Shown: positions 8,119 through 17,349 of the stretch, piece by piece
How positions within the stretch are numbered: the stretch's first letter is position 1
How the letters are laid out: every line of letters begins with the position of its first letter
Assembly (NCBI RefSeq): GCF_003591655.1
Contig: NZ_QVRA01000001.1
Coordinates: 349,195 to 413,194, forward strand
Source: Sphingobium terrigena
GTDB taxonomy: Bacteria; Pseudomonadota; Alphaproteobacteria; Sphingomonadales; Sphingomonadaceae
DNA: 64,000 bases
Direction: 5' to 3'
Notes under the pieces: model-generated
Databases searched by the model: none
What the model saw: only the letters and a program-made list of their open reading frames with translations
Told to the model about the DNA's origin: nothing
Program-made: the position numbers and the translations under genes

Positions 8119-9396
8119 TCATGCCTGTTCGCGGGCGACTTCGCGCCAGCCAATGTCGCGGCGGCAGAAGCCGGTGGGGAAGTCGATCGCATCGACCGCG
8201 GCATAGGCTGCCGCCTGCGCCGCGCCGACCGTATCGCCGGTCGCGGTCACATTGAGGACGCGGCCGCCATTGGCGACCAGCGTGCCGTCCTGATCGGCGG
8301 TTCCGGCATGGAACACCAGCGCGCCACCGGCCTGCGCCGCGTCGATGCCGCTGATCGCGCCGCCCTTGTCCGGGGTGCCGGGATAGCCATTGGCGGCCAT
8401 GACGATGGTGAGCGCGGTGCGATCGGCCAATGTGACCGGACCTTGGGTTTCCAGCGTTCCCTGCGCAACGCTGAGCAGCAGGTCGACCAGATCGCCGTCG
8501 AAGCGCATCATCAGCACCTGACATTCCGGGTCGCCGAAGCGGGCATTATATTCGATCAGCTTGGGCCCCTGATCGGTCAGCATCAGCCCGGCATAGAGGA
8601 CACCCGAATAGGGCATTCCTTCGGCGGCCATGGTGGCGACGGTTGGCTTGATGATCGTTTCGATCACCTGCGCTTCCAGCTCAGGGGTCAGCACGCGGGC
8701 CGGGCTGTAAGCGCCCATGCCGCCGGTGTTGGGCCCGGTATCGCCGTCGCCGACGCGCTTGTGATCCTGCGCCGATCCGAAGGGCAGGATGGCGGTGCCG
8801 TCGGTCAGCGCGAAGAAACTGGCTTCCTCGCCGGTCATGAACTCTTCCAGCACCACTTCCTCTCCCGCTGCGCCGAAAGCGCCGGAGAACATGGTGTCGA
8901 GGGCTTCGAGTGCCTCGTCACGGGTTTCGGCGATGATCACGCCCTTGCCCGCGGCCAGACCATCGGCCTTGATCACGACCGGGAGCGTGAAATCGTCGAG
9001 CGCGGCAATCGCGCCATCCTTGGACGTGACGCGGACATAGGCGGCGGTCGGGATGTTGGCGCGCTGGCACAGATCCTTGGTGAAGCCCTTGGACCCTTCA
9101 AGCTGGGCGGCTTTCTTGTTCGGGCCGAATACCGGCACGCCCATGGTGCGCAGATTGTCGGCGAGGCCATCGACCAGCGGCGCTTCCGGGCCGATGACGA
9201 CAAGGCCGATCGAGTGGCGGGTGCAGAAATCGAGGACCGCGCGATGATCGGTCGCGGCAAGGTCGACCAATGTCGCGTGCTGGGCTATGCCGGGGTTGCC
9301 CCGCGCGGCGTAGAGCGTATCGAGCCGGGGCGATTGCGCCAGCTTCCACGCCAGCGCATGTTCGCGGCCACCGCCGCCAAGCAAAAGGATGTTCAT
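8119..9396 (-). CDS. purD: Phosphoribosylamine--glycine ligase PurD
   Basis: GAR synthetase, second step of de novo purine synthesis, joining phosphoribosylamine and glycine with ATP. About 425 residues from [19 protein letters not shown] (start 9396; an ATG at 9405 is also in frame). The ATP-grasp fold is clear: [64 protein letters not shown] and the metal-binding [12 protein letters not shown]. Length is normal for the family. The start codon region overlaps the divergent xseA start by a couple of bases, so the promoters of each gene must lie within the coding region of the other, or expression is low and coupled. Confidence 0.95.
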   Translation of the reverse strand: MNILLLGGGGREHALAWKLAQSPRLDTLYAARGNPGIAQHATLVDLAATDHRAVLDFCTRHSIGLVVIGPEAPLVDGLADNLRTMGVPVFGPNKKAAQLEGSKGFTKDLCQRANIPTAAYVRVTSKDGAIAALDDFTLPVVIKADGLAAGKGVIIAETRDEALEALDTMFSGAFGAAGEEVVLEEFMTGEEASFFALTDGTAILPFGSAQDHKRVGDGDTGPNTGGMGAYSPARVLTPELEAQVIETIIKPTVATMAAEGMPYSGVLYAGLMLTDQGPKLIEYNARFGDPECQVLMMRFDGDLVDLLLSVAQGTLETQGPVTLADRTALTIVMAANGYPGTPDKGGAISGIDAAQAGGALVFHAGTADQDGTLVANGGRVLNVTATGDTVGAAQAAAYAAVDAIDFPTGFCRRDIGWREVAREQA

Positions 9397-10900
9397 GTCG
9401 CCCATGTCCCCGGATTTCGATGCCTATGACAATTCGGGCCGCCTGTTAGCGGAGGAACGCGCGGGCGACAACGCGCCGCCGCTGTCGGTCAGCGAATTGT
9501 CGGGGATGCTCAAGCGCACGGTCGAGGATCGCTTCGGCCATGTCCGGCTGCGCGGCGAGATTTCCGGGTTCAAGCGGGCGGCGTCCGGGCATCTCTATCT
9601 GGCGCTGAAGGACGATAATGCCGTGCTGGACGGGGTGATGTGGAAGGGTGGGGCGCAGCGGCTGGCCTTTGCGCCGCAGGACGGGGTGGAGGTGATCGCC
9701 ACCGGCAAGCTGACCACCTATCCGGGGCGATCGAAATATCAGATCGTGATCGAGCGGATGGAGCTGGCGGGCGAAGGCGCGCTGATGGCATTGCTGGAGA
9801 AGCTGAAAGCGAAACTGGCTGGCGAAGGACTGTTTGCGGCGGAGCGCAAGCAGCGGCTGCCCTTCCTGCCGCGCACCATCGGCGTCGTGACGTCGCCCAC
9901 GGGCGCGGTGATTCGCGACATTTTGCACCGGCTGGCGGATCGCTGCCCGACCAATGTGCTGGTCTGGCCGGTGCTGGTGCAGGGACAGGGGGCTGCCGAG
10001 CAGATTGCGCGGGCGGTGCGTGGTTTCAGTGCGATGGAAGCCGGCGGGCCGCTGCCCCGGCCCGATCTGGTGATCGTGGCGCGGGGTGGCGGGTCGATCG
10101 AGGATCTGTGGAGCTTCAACGAGGAAATCGTCGTGCGGGCGGTGGCCGACTGTTCGATCCCGATCATTTCGGCGGTCGGGCATGAGACGGACACGACGCT
10201 GTGCGACTATGCCGCCGACATGCGCGCGCCAACCCCAACGGCGGCGGCGGAAATGGCGGTGCCGGTGCGGGCGGAGTTGCTGGCGGGCTTGAGCGAGATG
10301 GGCCTGCGCGCCGGGCGCGCGGTGCGGCGCGGGGCGGGGCAGGCGAGGGAAAGGCTGGAGATGCAGGCGCGGCTTATGCCGACGCCCGATATGTTGCTGG
10401 CCCCGCAGCGGCAGCGGCTCGACCAACTGTCCGATGCGCTGGGCAGCGGGTTGCGTCACCGAATCGCGGATGCGCGCGCCCGTCTGGGAGAAACTGGCGG
10501 CGCATTGCGGCGTCCGCTGCTTGAGCAATATCTTAAGCGCGCGACCGAGCGGCTGGACAGGTTGCGCCCCCGCCCGGACTATCTGGCGCGAGTGTATCGC
10601 GATCGTGCGACGGCGCTCGACCGGGTGTCGCGCCATTTCGCCTCGCTAGACCCCGACCTGCCGCTGGCGCGCGGCTATGCGCGGGTGATGGCGGGCGGAC
10701 GACTGGTCCAGTCGGTCGCGGCGGCGCAGGCGGCAGGTGCGGTGACGCTGCATTTCCGGGACGGGACGGTCGATGCGACGGTCGGGCAAGGCGGGGCATC
10801 GCTTGAGAAGCCCGGCCCAGCCGCTATATCTGCCCCACCACGCCCGGCACGCAAAGCGCGCGGCCCGGATGACGTGCCGCAGCAGGATTTGTTTTCGTGA
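9395..10900 (+). CDS. xseA: Exodeoxyribonuclease VII large subunit XseA
   Basis: About 501 residues; the large subunit of the single-strand-specific exonuclease VII. The N-terminal OB-fold ([38 protein letters not shown]) is followed by the catalytic domain with [34 protein letters not shown] and [29 protein letters not shown] long Arg/Leu-rich coiled coil and the C-terminal [17 protein letters not shown] complete it. I prefer the ATG at 9395 because AAAAGG lies 6 bases upstream; 9389 and 9404 are alternatives. The last residues ([10 protein letters not shown]) are typical. The small subunit xseB is not in the window. It is followed by DUF2093 and an M23 peptidase on the same strand. Confidence 0.94.
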   Translation: MSPMSPDFDAYDNSGRLLAEERAGDNAPPLSVSELSGMLKRTVEDRFGHVRLRGEISGFKRAASGHLYLALKDDNAVLDGVMWKGGAQRLAFAPQDGVEVIATGKLTTYPGRSKYQIVIERMELAGEGALMALLEKLKAKLAGEGLFAAERKQRLPFLPRTIGVVTSPTGAVIRDILHRLADRCPTNVLVWPVLVQGQGAAEQIARAVRGFSAMEAGGPLPRPDLVIVARGGGSIEDLWSFNEEIVVRAVADCSIPIISAVGHETDTTLCDYAADMRAPTPTAAAEMAVPVRAELLAGLSEMGLRAGRAVRRGAGQARERLEMQARLMPTPDMLLAPQRQRLDQLSDALGSGLRHRIADARARLGETGGALRRPLLEQYLKRATERLDRLRPRPDYLARVYRDRATALDRVSRHFASLDPDLPLARGYARVMAGGRLVQSVAAAQAAGAVTLHFRDGTVDATVGQGGASLEKPGPAAISAPPRPARKARGPDDVPQQDLFS

Positions 10901-10935
10901 AGCGCCAGACAGGCCGACCCCAGAAAGGCTGACCC

Positions 10936-11148
10936 ATGTTGATGTCCAACAGCGACCGTGCCGCCCGGCTCCATTATATGGCCTATAGTTTCCGCGTGTT
11001 GCAGGCGGGCGACCATGTGCTGTGCGCGGTGACGGGCCAGAAAATCGCGCTGGAGGATCTGCGCTACTGGAGCATCGCGCGGCAGGAACCCTATGCCAAT
11101 GCCGAAGCCTCCGCGCGGGCCGAGATCAAGGCGACCGGCGGGCGATGA
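10936..11148 (+). CDS. DUF2093 family small protein
   Basis: A 70-residue protein matching the alphaproteobacterial DUF2093 family: AARLHYMAYSFRVLQAGDHVLCAVTGQKIALEDLRYWSI, with a conserved CAVTG..I.L..LRYWS block. The function of the family is unknown. It starts 35 bases after xseA and its stop overlaps the ATG of the next peptidase gene (ATGA at 11145-11148), so all three are probably one operon. Confidence 0.85.
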   Translation: MLMSNSDRAARLHYMAYSFRVLQAGDHVLCAVTGQKIALEDLRYWSIARQEPYANAEASARAEIKATGGR

Positions 11149-11987
11149 GGCGCTGGGCGGCGGCGCTGCTGATCGCGCTGGCCGGGGCATCGACGGCTGC
11201 CGCGCCCGTGCAGACGGGGGCGGATTTCGCGATCGCCGGACCAGTGACGCAGGGCGGGGCGCTGCTCGGCACCGCGCCGACTGGGACCGTTGCGCTGACG
11301 CTGGATGGCAAGCTGGTCCCGGTCGATGGTGACGGCCGGTTCCTGATCGCCTTCGATCGCGATGCCGGGCCGACCGCGCGGCTGGTCGCGCGGCTGGCCG
11401 ATGGGCGAGCGGTGGAGCGCCCGATCGCCATTGCCCCCCGCGCCTGGCGGATCGAACGGATCAATGCGCCAATGCGCCCGACCAAAAGCACCGAGGCATT
11501 TCTGGCGCTGCGCAAGCCGGAACTGGAGCGGATCGCGGCTGCGCGGGCGGTGGTGACGGACGCCAAAGGCTGGCGGCAGCACTTCATCTGGCCCCGCATC
11601 GGCCGCCTGTCCGGCTTGTTCGGATCGCAGCGTGTCTATCAGGGGACGCCGGGTGCCTATCATGGCGGGGTCGATATTGCAGGCGCGACCGGCGCGCCGG
11701 TGGTGGCGCCGGCTGACGGGGTGGTAGTGCTGGCGGCGGCGGACAAGCCCTTCACGCTGGAGGGGCATTTGCTGATGATCGACCATGGCCATGGCCTGGG
11801 CAGCGCCTTCCTCCATCTGTCGCGGATCGACGTGAAGCCGGGCGATCATGTGGCGCAGGGGCAACGTATCGGCGCGGTCGGCGCGACCGGGCGCGCGACC
11901 GGGCCGCACCTTCATTGGGGAATGAAGTGGAATGACGCGCGGATCGACCCGCTGCTGCTTGCGGGACCGATGCCGAACGGGTTGTAA
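11145..11987 (+). CDS. M23 (LytM-type) metallopeptidase, exported
   Basis: About 280 residues, starting at the ATG that overlaps the DUF2093 stop; the next residues MRRWAAALLIALAGASTAAA form a signal peptide. An N-terminal beta-rich region (about 21-120) precedes a C-terminal M23 endopeptidase domain: GLFGSQRVYQGTPGAYHGGVD supplies the first His and Asp, and GPHLHWGM supplies the HxH motif. The zinc ligands appear intact, so peptidoglycan hydrolysis in the periplasm is likely. A frame extending upstream into DUF2093 is an artefact. It ends 5 bases before the convergent neighbour. Confidence 0.9.
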   Translation: MRRWAAALLIALAGASTAAAPVQTGADFAIAGPVTQGGALLGTAPTGTVALTLDGKLVPVDGDGRFLIAFDRDAGPTARLVARLADGRAVERPIAIAPRAWRIERINAPMRPTKSTEAFLALRKPELERIAAARAVVTDAKGWRQHFIWPRIGRLSGLFGSQRVYQGTPGAYHGGVDIAGATGAPVVAPADGVVVLAAADKPFTLEGHLLMIDHGHGLGSAFLHLSRIDVKPGDHVAQGQRIGAVGATGRATGPHLHWGMKWNDARIDPLLLAGPMPNGL

Positions 11988-11992
11988 GCGCC

Positions 11993-12535
11993 CTAGCTGA
12001 TCCGTTTCATCCGCACCGCGCGGCCGCCATCGACCTTGCCCATGAAACTGCCCATGGCGGCGCGTTTCAGTTCGATCGGCTGGCCCACCTTGGGATCACG
12101 CGCGGTCATCGCTTCGGTCGTCACCCACTGCGCGCCGTCCTCCAGCCCGATCTGCCATTTGCCATAGCCAAGGCTGCGGACCGACGCGATCACCGCCTGG
12201 ATATGGGTGACGCCTTCTTCGGCTTGGCCCTCTTCCTTGTCATCACCGCCGCCCAGGAAGGGCAATTTGGGGAAGGAGAAGCCGAACAAGGTCTTGCGCG
12301 TCTTGTTCAGTTCGCCCTTGTCCAGCACCACCACTTCATCGCGTTGCGCCGCAGCATCCATCGCGCCGACCTGCCGGTCGAAACAGGCGAGCCGTTCGGC
12401 ATCGACGGGAATCGTGCGGCACTGGAGCAGGTTGGTGAAGATCTCCGGCCGGGGCTGCTGCCGCTGCGGCGCGGCGGAGGATGGGGCCGCGATGCATAGC
12501 GGGACCAGCAAAAACAGTGCGCGCAAGCCCGTCAT
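11993..12535 (-). CDS. Exported protein of unknown function
   Basis: About 180 residues from Met at 12535 (MTGLRALFLLVPLCIAAPSSA), chosen because GGAGA lies about 8 bases upstream and a clean signal peptide follows; a Met nine codons earlier is possible. After the signal peptide, a Cys-containing segment (LLQCRTIPVDAERLACFDRQVGAM) resembles the short motif common in small alphaproteobacterial secreted proteins, with two Cys 14 residues apart. Then come FGFSFPKLPFLGGG, an acidic linker, and a C-terminal SLGYGKWQIGLEDGAQW segment of beta character. I do not recognise a characterised family. Confidence 0.65.
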   Translation of the reverse strand: MTGLRALFLLVPLCIAAPSSAAPQRQQPRPEIFTNLLQCRTIPVDAERLACFDRQVGAMDAAAQRDEVVVLDKGELNKTRKTLFGFSFPKLPFLGGGDDKEEGQAEEGVTHIQAVIASVRSLGYGKWQIGLEDGAQWVTTEAMTARDPKVGQPIELKRAAMGSFMGKVDGGRAVRMKRIS

Positions 12536-12687
12536 AAATCGTCTCTCCATCGCGTCGGACATACTATGTCCCTACCATGCACCCGCCAGAGGCAAGGTCA
12601 ATATGTGTCCGCTGACCCCGCCTGAACTCCCGCGATGTCACAATAGGCCTGCCCTGCCGGATCGCACGATATGATTGCTGCATCCTG

Positions 12688-12716
12688 TTGCACACTCATG
12701 TAATTATCTTGCTAAT
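12688..12716 (+). promoter_or_regulatory. Candidate sigma-70 promoter for the TonB-dependent receptor
   Basis: TTGCAC at 12688-12693 and GCTAAT at 12711-12716 are separated by 17 bases in the AT-rich part of the gap. The match is 5/6 and 4/6 to the housekeeping consensus. It would give a 5' leader of about 200 bases. Confidence 0.3.
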
Positions 12717-12839
12717 CACCTGTAAAACAGTCATGCCACGTTCATGTTGCAATAATGATACAGGGGCATCCAAAAGCGGTGAATGCCCTTTTCCCCGGCT
12801 TTACAGCGCCCTTAACCCCGCGCAGTTTCCCGCCATCCA

Positions 12840-12877
12840 TATGGGGGGATCGCTGTCGGGCACCATGTCCCCCCATA
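12840..12877 (+). promoter_or_regulatory. Leader hairpin before the TonB-dependent receptor
   Basis: TATGGGGGGA (12840-12849) pairs perfectly with TCCCCCCATA (12868-12877) around an 18-base loop, about 50 bases before the predicted GTG start. There is no T run, so it is not a terminator; it may influence mRNA stability or translation. Confidence 0.45.
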
Positions 12878-12930
12878 GGTAAACATTAGTGGCAGGCCAT
12901 CTGCCAGCCTCCAGAGCAAGGGACTGGACC

Positions 12931-15900
12931 GTGAAGACATTTTCCAAGAGGGCACTTTTGCGTGCCAGCGTCGCACCGGCGATTCTGGGCGCGTCGCTGA
13001 TCGCGACCGCCGCTATCGCACAGGATGCGCCGCAGGCGGCCGAAGCCGATGCGGGCGACACCATCATCGTCACCGGATCGCTGATCAAGAACCCCAATCT
13101 GGCGCGTTCGACCCCGGTTACGGCGACCACCGCCGACCAGATCGAACTGAAGCAGAACAACACTGCCGAAGAAATTCTGCGTGAAATTCCTGGCATCGTT
13201 CCCAGCATCGGTTCGGCCGTCAACAACGGCAATGGCGGCGCTTCGTTCGTCGATCTTCGCGGCCTGGGTTCCAACCGCAACATCGTCCTGATCGACGGCA
13301 ACCGTCTGGTTCCTGCCGAACTGAACGGCCGTTTCGACCTTAATAACATCCCGCTGGCACTAATCGACCGGGTTGACGTGCTGACCGGTGGTGCGTCGAC
13401 CACCTATGGTGCAGACGCCATTTCGGGTGTCGTCAACTTCGTCACCAAGTCCGACTTTGCCGGCCTGGAAGCGAATATCGCCAACCAGCTGACCGAAGAA
13501 GCCGACGGCCATTATGTCCGCGCCGACCTGACGCTGGGCGCCAATTTCGACGACGGCCGCGGCAACGTGGTATTCTCGGTTGGCTATCAGCAGTCCGACC
13601 CGGTCTATCAGGGCGATCGCAGCTTCTCTGAATTTGCGATCGATTCCTTCTCTGGCGCGAGCGGCGGTTCGGGCACTTCGACCCCATCGCGTTTCGGCGG
13701 TGTCAGCACGACCGGCCTGGATTCGATCACCACGCAGTGCGGCGCAACCGGACAGCCAGCCTGTAATTCGGTGCAGGGCAATCGTCAGGTAACGGCAGCA
13801 GGCGGTGATTTCCGTTCGACCTCTGCGTTCGACGCCTATAACTTCAACCCCTTCAATATCTTCCAGACGCCGTTCGAGCGCTTCAACATGTACGGCGCAG
13901 GCCGTTACGAAGTCAGCGACGCGGTGGAAGTCTATTCGCGCGGCATCTTCTCGAAGAATACCGTTAGCACGATCATTGCACCGTCGGGTTCGTTCGGTAT
14001 CACTGCACCGATCTCGCTGGCCAACCCCTATATGTCGGCAGCCCAGCGCAGCGCATTCTGCGCGTTCGACGTTGACCCTCGCGCAGGTTATCGTGCGCGC
14101 TTCAGCGCAGCGGATTGCGCTGCTGGCACCGGCACCATCGGTACTGCATTGGCGAGTGAGTTCGTCGCTGCCGACATGAACGGCGATGGCGTGGTCGGTG
14201 CAGGCGAAGGGTTTAACTCCAATCCTGCCGTTACTGTCAGCCGCCGTGCAACTGAACTCGGCCCGCGTATCTCCGACTTCACCACCACCTTCTTCGATTA
14301 TCGTATCGGCGCGCGCGGCGGTATCACAGACTCGATCGACTGGGATCTGTCGGGTAGCTATGGCGAGTCCGAGAACGTCCAGACCCAGCAGGGCTACTGG
14401 CTGAACTCGCGCATCCGCCAGGCGTTGCTGGCGACGAACACGACGAGCTGCATCGATGAATCCAACGGTTGCGTCCCGCTCAACCTGTTCGGCCCTGATG
14501 GTTCGATCACGGCAGAGCAGAATGCGTTCCTGACCGCCAACAGCCAGGTCATCACCAAGACCTCGCTGGCACAGGTCAAGGGCACCGTCAGCGGCGACTT
14601 CGGCGTTGCATCGCCCTTTGGCACCGACAGCCTGGCCTTCGCGCTGGGTGGCGAATATCGCAAATATGGCGCCAGCCAGGAATCCGATCTGCTCTCGCAG
14701 TCGGGCGATCTGGGCGGTGCCGGCGGTGCGGCCCCGAACATCAATGGCGGCTATGACGTCTATGAAGCCTATGGCGAGCTCATCCTGCCGCTGGTGCAGG
14801 ACAAGCCTTTCTTCCAGGATCTGACGCTGGAAGCGGGTATCCGCTATTCCGACTATTCGGTCGATGGCGGTTCGGGCTATAACACGACCACCTGGAAGGT
14901 CGCCGGTAACTGGACGCCCGTCGATGGCATCAAGTTCCGCGGCAACTATTCGCGCGCCGTCCGTGCACCGAACATCGCCGAACTGTTCGCCCCGCAGAAC
15001 ACCACGTTGACCAACCTCGACAGTGATCCTTGCGCTGGTGCGGCACCGACGACCAACGCCAATCTGGCTGCCGTCTGTATCGCTCAGGGTGCTCCTGCCG
15101 GTTCCATCGGCTCGATCACCAACGATCCGGCTGGCCAGGTGAACTCCACCGGTGGCGGTAACCTCGCCCTCGGCCCGGAAAAGTCGAACAGCTGGGGTCT
15201 GGGCGTGTCGCTTCAGCCAGCAGCCCTGCCGGGCTTCAGCCTGACGGTCGATTATTACAACATCAAGATTACGGGTGCGATCACCTTCCCGACGCCTGAT
15301 GACGTGATTTCGGCCTGCTTCGACAACATTACCGCCGCCAGTGCGTCGGATCCAGCTTGTACGTCGATCCGTCGCAGCGCCAGCACCGGTGAACTGTTCG
15401 GCGAAGCCGCCGCTGTGCCTGGTCTGCCGCAGGCTCTGTCAAACCTGGGCAAGTTGGCCACCGACGGTATCGACGTTCAGCTGAACTATCAGAAGGATGT
15501 CGGTTTCGCGAAGTGGGCGCTCAGCGCCAACGGCAACTGGACCAACAGCTCGACGTTCCAGGCAACCCCGACGTCGCTCAACCGCGAATGCGTTGGCCTC
15601 TACAGCGTCAACTGCGCCTCGATCCAGCCCAAGCTGTCCTGGTCGGTGCGTAACACCCTCTCGTTCAAGTCGGTCGATCTGTCGCTGCTGTGGCGCTATA
15701 TCGACAGCGTGAAATATGAGGATGGCGATGCGTTCGTCGGCACGCTGAACGGCAAGGAAGTCGATTTCAACCGTATCCCGGCTGAACATTATTTCGATCT
15801 GACCAGCCGCTTCCACGTTTCGGATGAGGTCACGCTGACCATGACCGTGCAGAACCTGCTGGACAACCAGCCCAAGGTGGTCGGCAACAGCATCGGTTCG

Positions 15901-15987
15901 ACGACCTACAACAGCGGTAACGTCTATCCGTCGACCTACGACGCGCTGGGCCGCCGCTACACGGTCGCTGCCAAGCTGCGCTTCTGA
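12931..15987 (+). CDS. TonB-dependent outer-membrane receptor
   Basis: About 1018 residues from a GTG at 12931, giving MKTFSKRALLRASVAP, a normal signal peptide ending AIAQ; AAGGGA lies 7 bases upstream, and an upstream ATG at 12889 would add an unlikely 14-residue tail. The plug domain begins DTIIVTGSLIKNPN and continues with EEILREIPGIVPSI, VDLRGLGSNRNIVLIDGNR and DRVDVLTGGASTTYGADAISGVVNFVTK. The rest is a 22-strand barrel ending in the typical terminal Phe (AAKLRF). It imports an unknown ligand using TonB energy. Unusual: an EF-hand-like loop DMNGDGVVGAGE at about residues 415-426. A strong terminator follows. Codon use is less GC-extreme than in neighbours, as in highly expressed outer-membrane proteins. 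Confidence 0.93.
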   Translation: MKTFSKRALLRASVAPAILGASLIATAAIAQDAPQAAEADAGDTIIVTGSLIKNPNLARSTPVTATTADQIELKQNNTAEEILREIPGIVPSIGSAVNNGNGGASFVDLRGLGSNRNIVLIDGNRLVPAELNGRFDLNNIPLALIDRVDVLTGGASTTYGADAISGVVNFVTKSDFAGLEANIANQLTEEADGHYVRADLTLGANFDDGRGNVVFSVGYQQSDPVYQGDRSFSEFAIDSFSGASGGSGTSTPSRFGGVSTTGLDSITTQCGATGQPACNSVQGNRQVTAAGGDFRSTSAFDAYNFNPFNIFQTPFERFNMYGAGRYEVSDAVEVYSRGIFSKNTVSTIIAPSGSFGITAPISLANPYMSAAQRSAFCAFDVDPRAGYRARFSAADCAAGTGTIGTALASEFVAADMNGDGVVGAGEGFNSNPAVTVSRRATELGPRISDFTTTFFDYRIGARGGITDSIDWDLSGSYGESENVQTQQGYWLNSRIRQALLATNTTSCIDESNGCVPLNLFGPDGSITAEQNAFLTANSQVITKTSLAQVKGTVSGDFGVASPFGTDSLAFALGGEYRKYGASQESDLLSQSGDLGGAGGAAPNINGGYDVYEAYGELILPLVQDKPFFQDLTLEAGIRYSDYSVDGGSGYNTTTWKVAGNWTPVDGIKFRGNYSRAVRAPNIAELFAPQNTTLTNLDSDPCAGAAPTTNANLAAVCIAQGAPAGSIGSITNDPAGQVNSTGGGNLALGPEKSNSWGLGVSLQPAALPGFSLTVDYYNIKITGAITFPTPDDVISACFDNITAASASDPACTSIRRSASTGELFGEAAAVPGLPQALSNLGKLATDGIDVQLNYQKDVGFAKWALSANGNWTNSSTFQATPTSLNRECVGLYSVNCASIQPKLSWSVRNTLSFKSVDLSLLWRYIDSVKYEDGDAFVGTLNGKEVDFNRIPAEHYFDLTSRFHVSDEVTLTMTVQNLLDNQPKVVGNSIGSTTYNSGNVYPSTYDALGRRYTVAAKLRF

Positions 15988-16013
15988 TCCTTCGATCAGG
16001 CAAGACAAAGAAA

Positions 16014-16044
16014 GGGGGCCGGTGGCGACACCGGCCCCCTTTTT
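16014..16044 (+). terminator. Rho-independent terminator after the TonB-dependent receptor
   Basis: GGGGGCCGGTG (16014-16024) pairs with CACCGGCCCCC (16029-16039) around a GCGA tetraloop, followed by TTTTT. Confidence 0.93.
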
Positions 16045-16105
16045 CTATGGTTGAGAATGGTGGGCGCGCTATAGCGCCAAAAAATGGGGCATTTTAACAG
16101 GAACC

Positions 16106-16178
16106 TTTCGCCCTGAACCTGTCGAAGCCCTGTCCCTCTTTAGCAGTGCAGTCCTTCGACAGGCTCAGGGCGAACGGG
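16106..16178. repeat. Dispersed palindromic repeat, family A (copy 1)
   Basis: Two inverted arms: TTCGCCCTGA-ACC-TGTCGAAG at the left and its near reverse complement CTTCGACA-GGC-TCAGGGCGAA at the right, with about 30 bases between. Other copies lie at 36727-36822, 48757-48856 and 58182-58284, always between genes. Confidence 0.85.
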
Positions 16179-16200
16179 TTAAGGGGGCTACGCCTTGCTT

Positions 16201-17238
16201 CTACCCGTGGATCAACGACCGGGGCAGATGCAGCGTAATTCCCGCATTGTCGGCCAGCACCGTTGCCCAATGGGCCACCTTGGCGACCTCGTCGGCATGG
16301 ACTTCCAGCCCGCGCTGCGCCGCCTCCGCGCGTTGGCCAGGCGTAAAGGTCGCGCCATTTTTGGCGTCGCGGGCAAAGACCGGGCCGTTGGCAATTGCGG
16401 TGACCGCTGCATCGTCCAGCGCCAGTCCGAACAGGCGGGCCAGCGCGGCCAGAGTCTCTGTCGGCCTCGCCACCAGTGCTTCACTGTCCAGGGTGGCGAC
16501 ACGCGCACCCAATTGATCGCACAGCGTCTGGAACTGGCGCTGTTGCGCCAGCCAGCCGACTGCTGCGACCTGAATGTCGGTCAGCCCCAGATAGTCGGAG
16601 GGTGCGATGCCCAGCGGCTCGATCATCCCTTCGCGCAATAGCTTCTGGAACAGGTCGCGTACCCAGAGCCGCCCCCACATCCCCTTGCGCGCGATCGAGG
16701 CGAGATAGGGTTCGAGCGGTGCATGGAGCAGCAGCGCACGGGCATCGGGCCGCAAGCCCATGATTGCGGGGATCAGCGGATTGATGAGGTTGGAGGGTTT
16801 AAGCACCACCGCCTCACCTGGGCCGAACGGGCGGGCGAGCAGATGCAGGCTGGCGTCCAGCACGCGCGCAACTTCCGGCCCCTTCGCGCCGCGATGCCGC
16901 CAGCCGATCAGGTCGTTGAGCAGCACGGGTTCCTTGAGGCCCATCGAAACGCCGGGAATATCCATCGCGGCGGCCAGCAGGGTCGAGCAGCAATAGGCCG
17001 AATGGAACAGGAAATGGATTGGCGCGCGGGGCGGCGCATGGGCCGTGGCATCTGCCAGTCGCAACACCAGCGGCGCGTCCGTCTCGCCCAGATGCTCGTC
17101 CGTCAGGAAGGGGATGTCGCCATGCCGCGCGCGCGGAACCAACCGCATATGGACCGCGTCATGCCCCGGATCATAGCGATGGGCCAGCCATTGGGCATTG
17201 CGCATGATATCGCGGATCGCAGGATCGGGAGAGGTCAT
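16201..17238 (-). CDS. Sulfotransferase-like P-loop protein
   Basis: About 345 residues from MTSPDPAIRDIMRNAQW (AAGG 8 bases upstream; Met codons at 17256 and 17271 are alternatives). A P-loop resembling the 5'-phosphosulfate-binding loop of sulfotransferases is present at HFLFHSAYCCSTLLAAAMD. It is followed by a KEPVLLNDLI element and a VVLKPSNLINPLIP segment that resembles the 3'-phosphate-binding strand. The C-terminal half, with DYLGLTDIQVAAVGW, resembles the family of hypothetical sulfotransferase-like proteins seen beside TonB receptors in sphingomonads. The exact reaction is unknown. It is divergent from the TPR/hydroxylase gene (gap about 110 bases), and the two may work together. Confidence 0.65.
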   Translation of the reverse strand: MTSPDPAIRDIMRNAQWLAHRYDPGHDAVHMRLVPRARHGDIPFLTDEHLGETDAPLVLRLADATAHAPPRAPIHFLFHSAYCCSTLLAAAMDIPGVSMGLKEPVLLNDLIGWRHRGAKGPEVARVLDASLHLLARPFGPGEAVVLKPSNLINPLIPAIMGLRPDARALLLHAPLEPYLASIARKGMWGRLWVRDLFQKLLREGMIEPLGIAPSDYLGLTDIQVAAVGWLAQQRQFQTLCDQLGARVATLDSEALVARPTETLAALARLFGLALDDAAVTAIANGPVFARDAKNGATFTPGQRAEAAQRGLEVHADEVAKVAHWATVLADNAGITLHLPRSLIHG

Positions 17239-17349
17239 GGCGACCAGCCTTCGCATGGCTTTTCGGGTCATTCAAGCCGCCGGGCTTTCCCCTACTTGCC
17301 AGCGCCCCGGCTTGTGGTAGCGATGCGAGGCAAGAAGCTGGGGGGCTTT

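Larger units (their letters stand above)
12563..12930. other. Regulatory gap upstream of the TonB-dependent receptor
   Basis: A non-coding stretch, relatively AT-rich in its middle (about 12665-12770), consistent with a promoter region for the receptor gene. It contains a possible sigma-70 type promoter and a 10-bp hairpin, listed separately. No tRNA, small ORF with a good ribosome site, or repeat family member was seen. Confidence 0.6.

Noticed and set aside
16723..17349. N-terminal extension of the TPR/hydroxylase gene
   Set aside because: The extra 209 residues are antisense to the sulfotransferase-like gene, and a ribosome site plus natural domain start occur at 17350.
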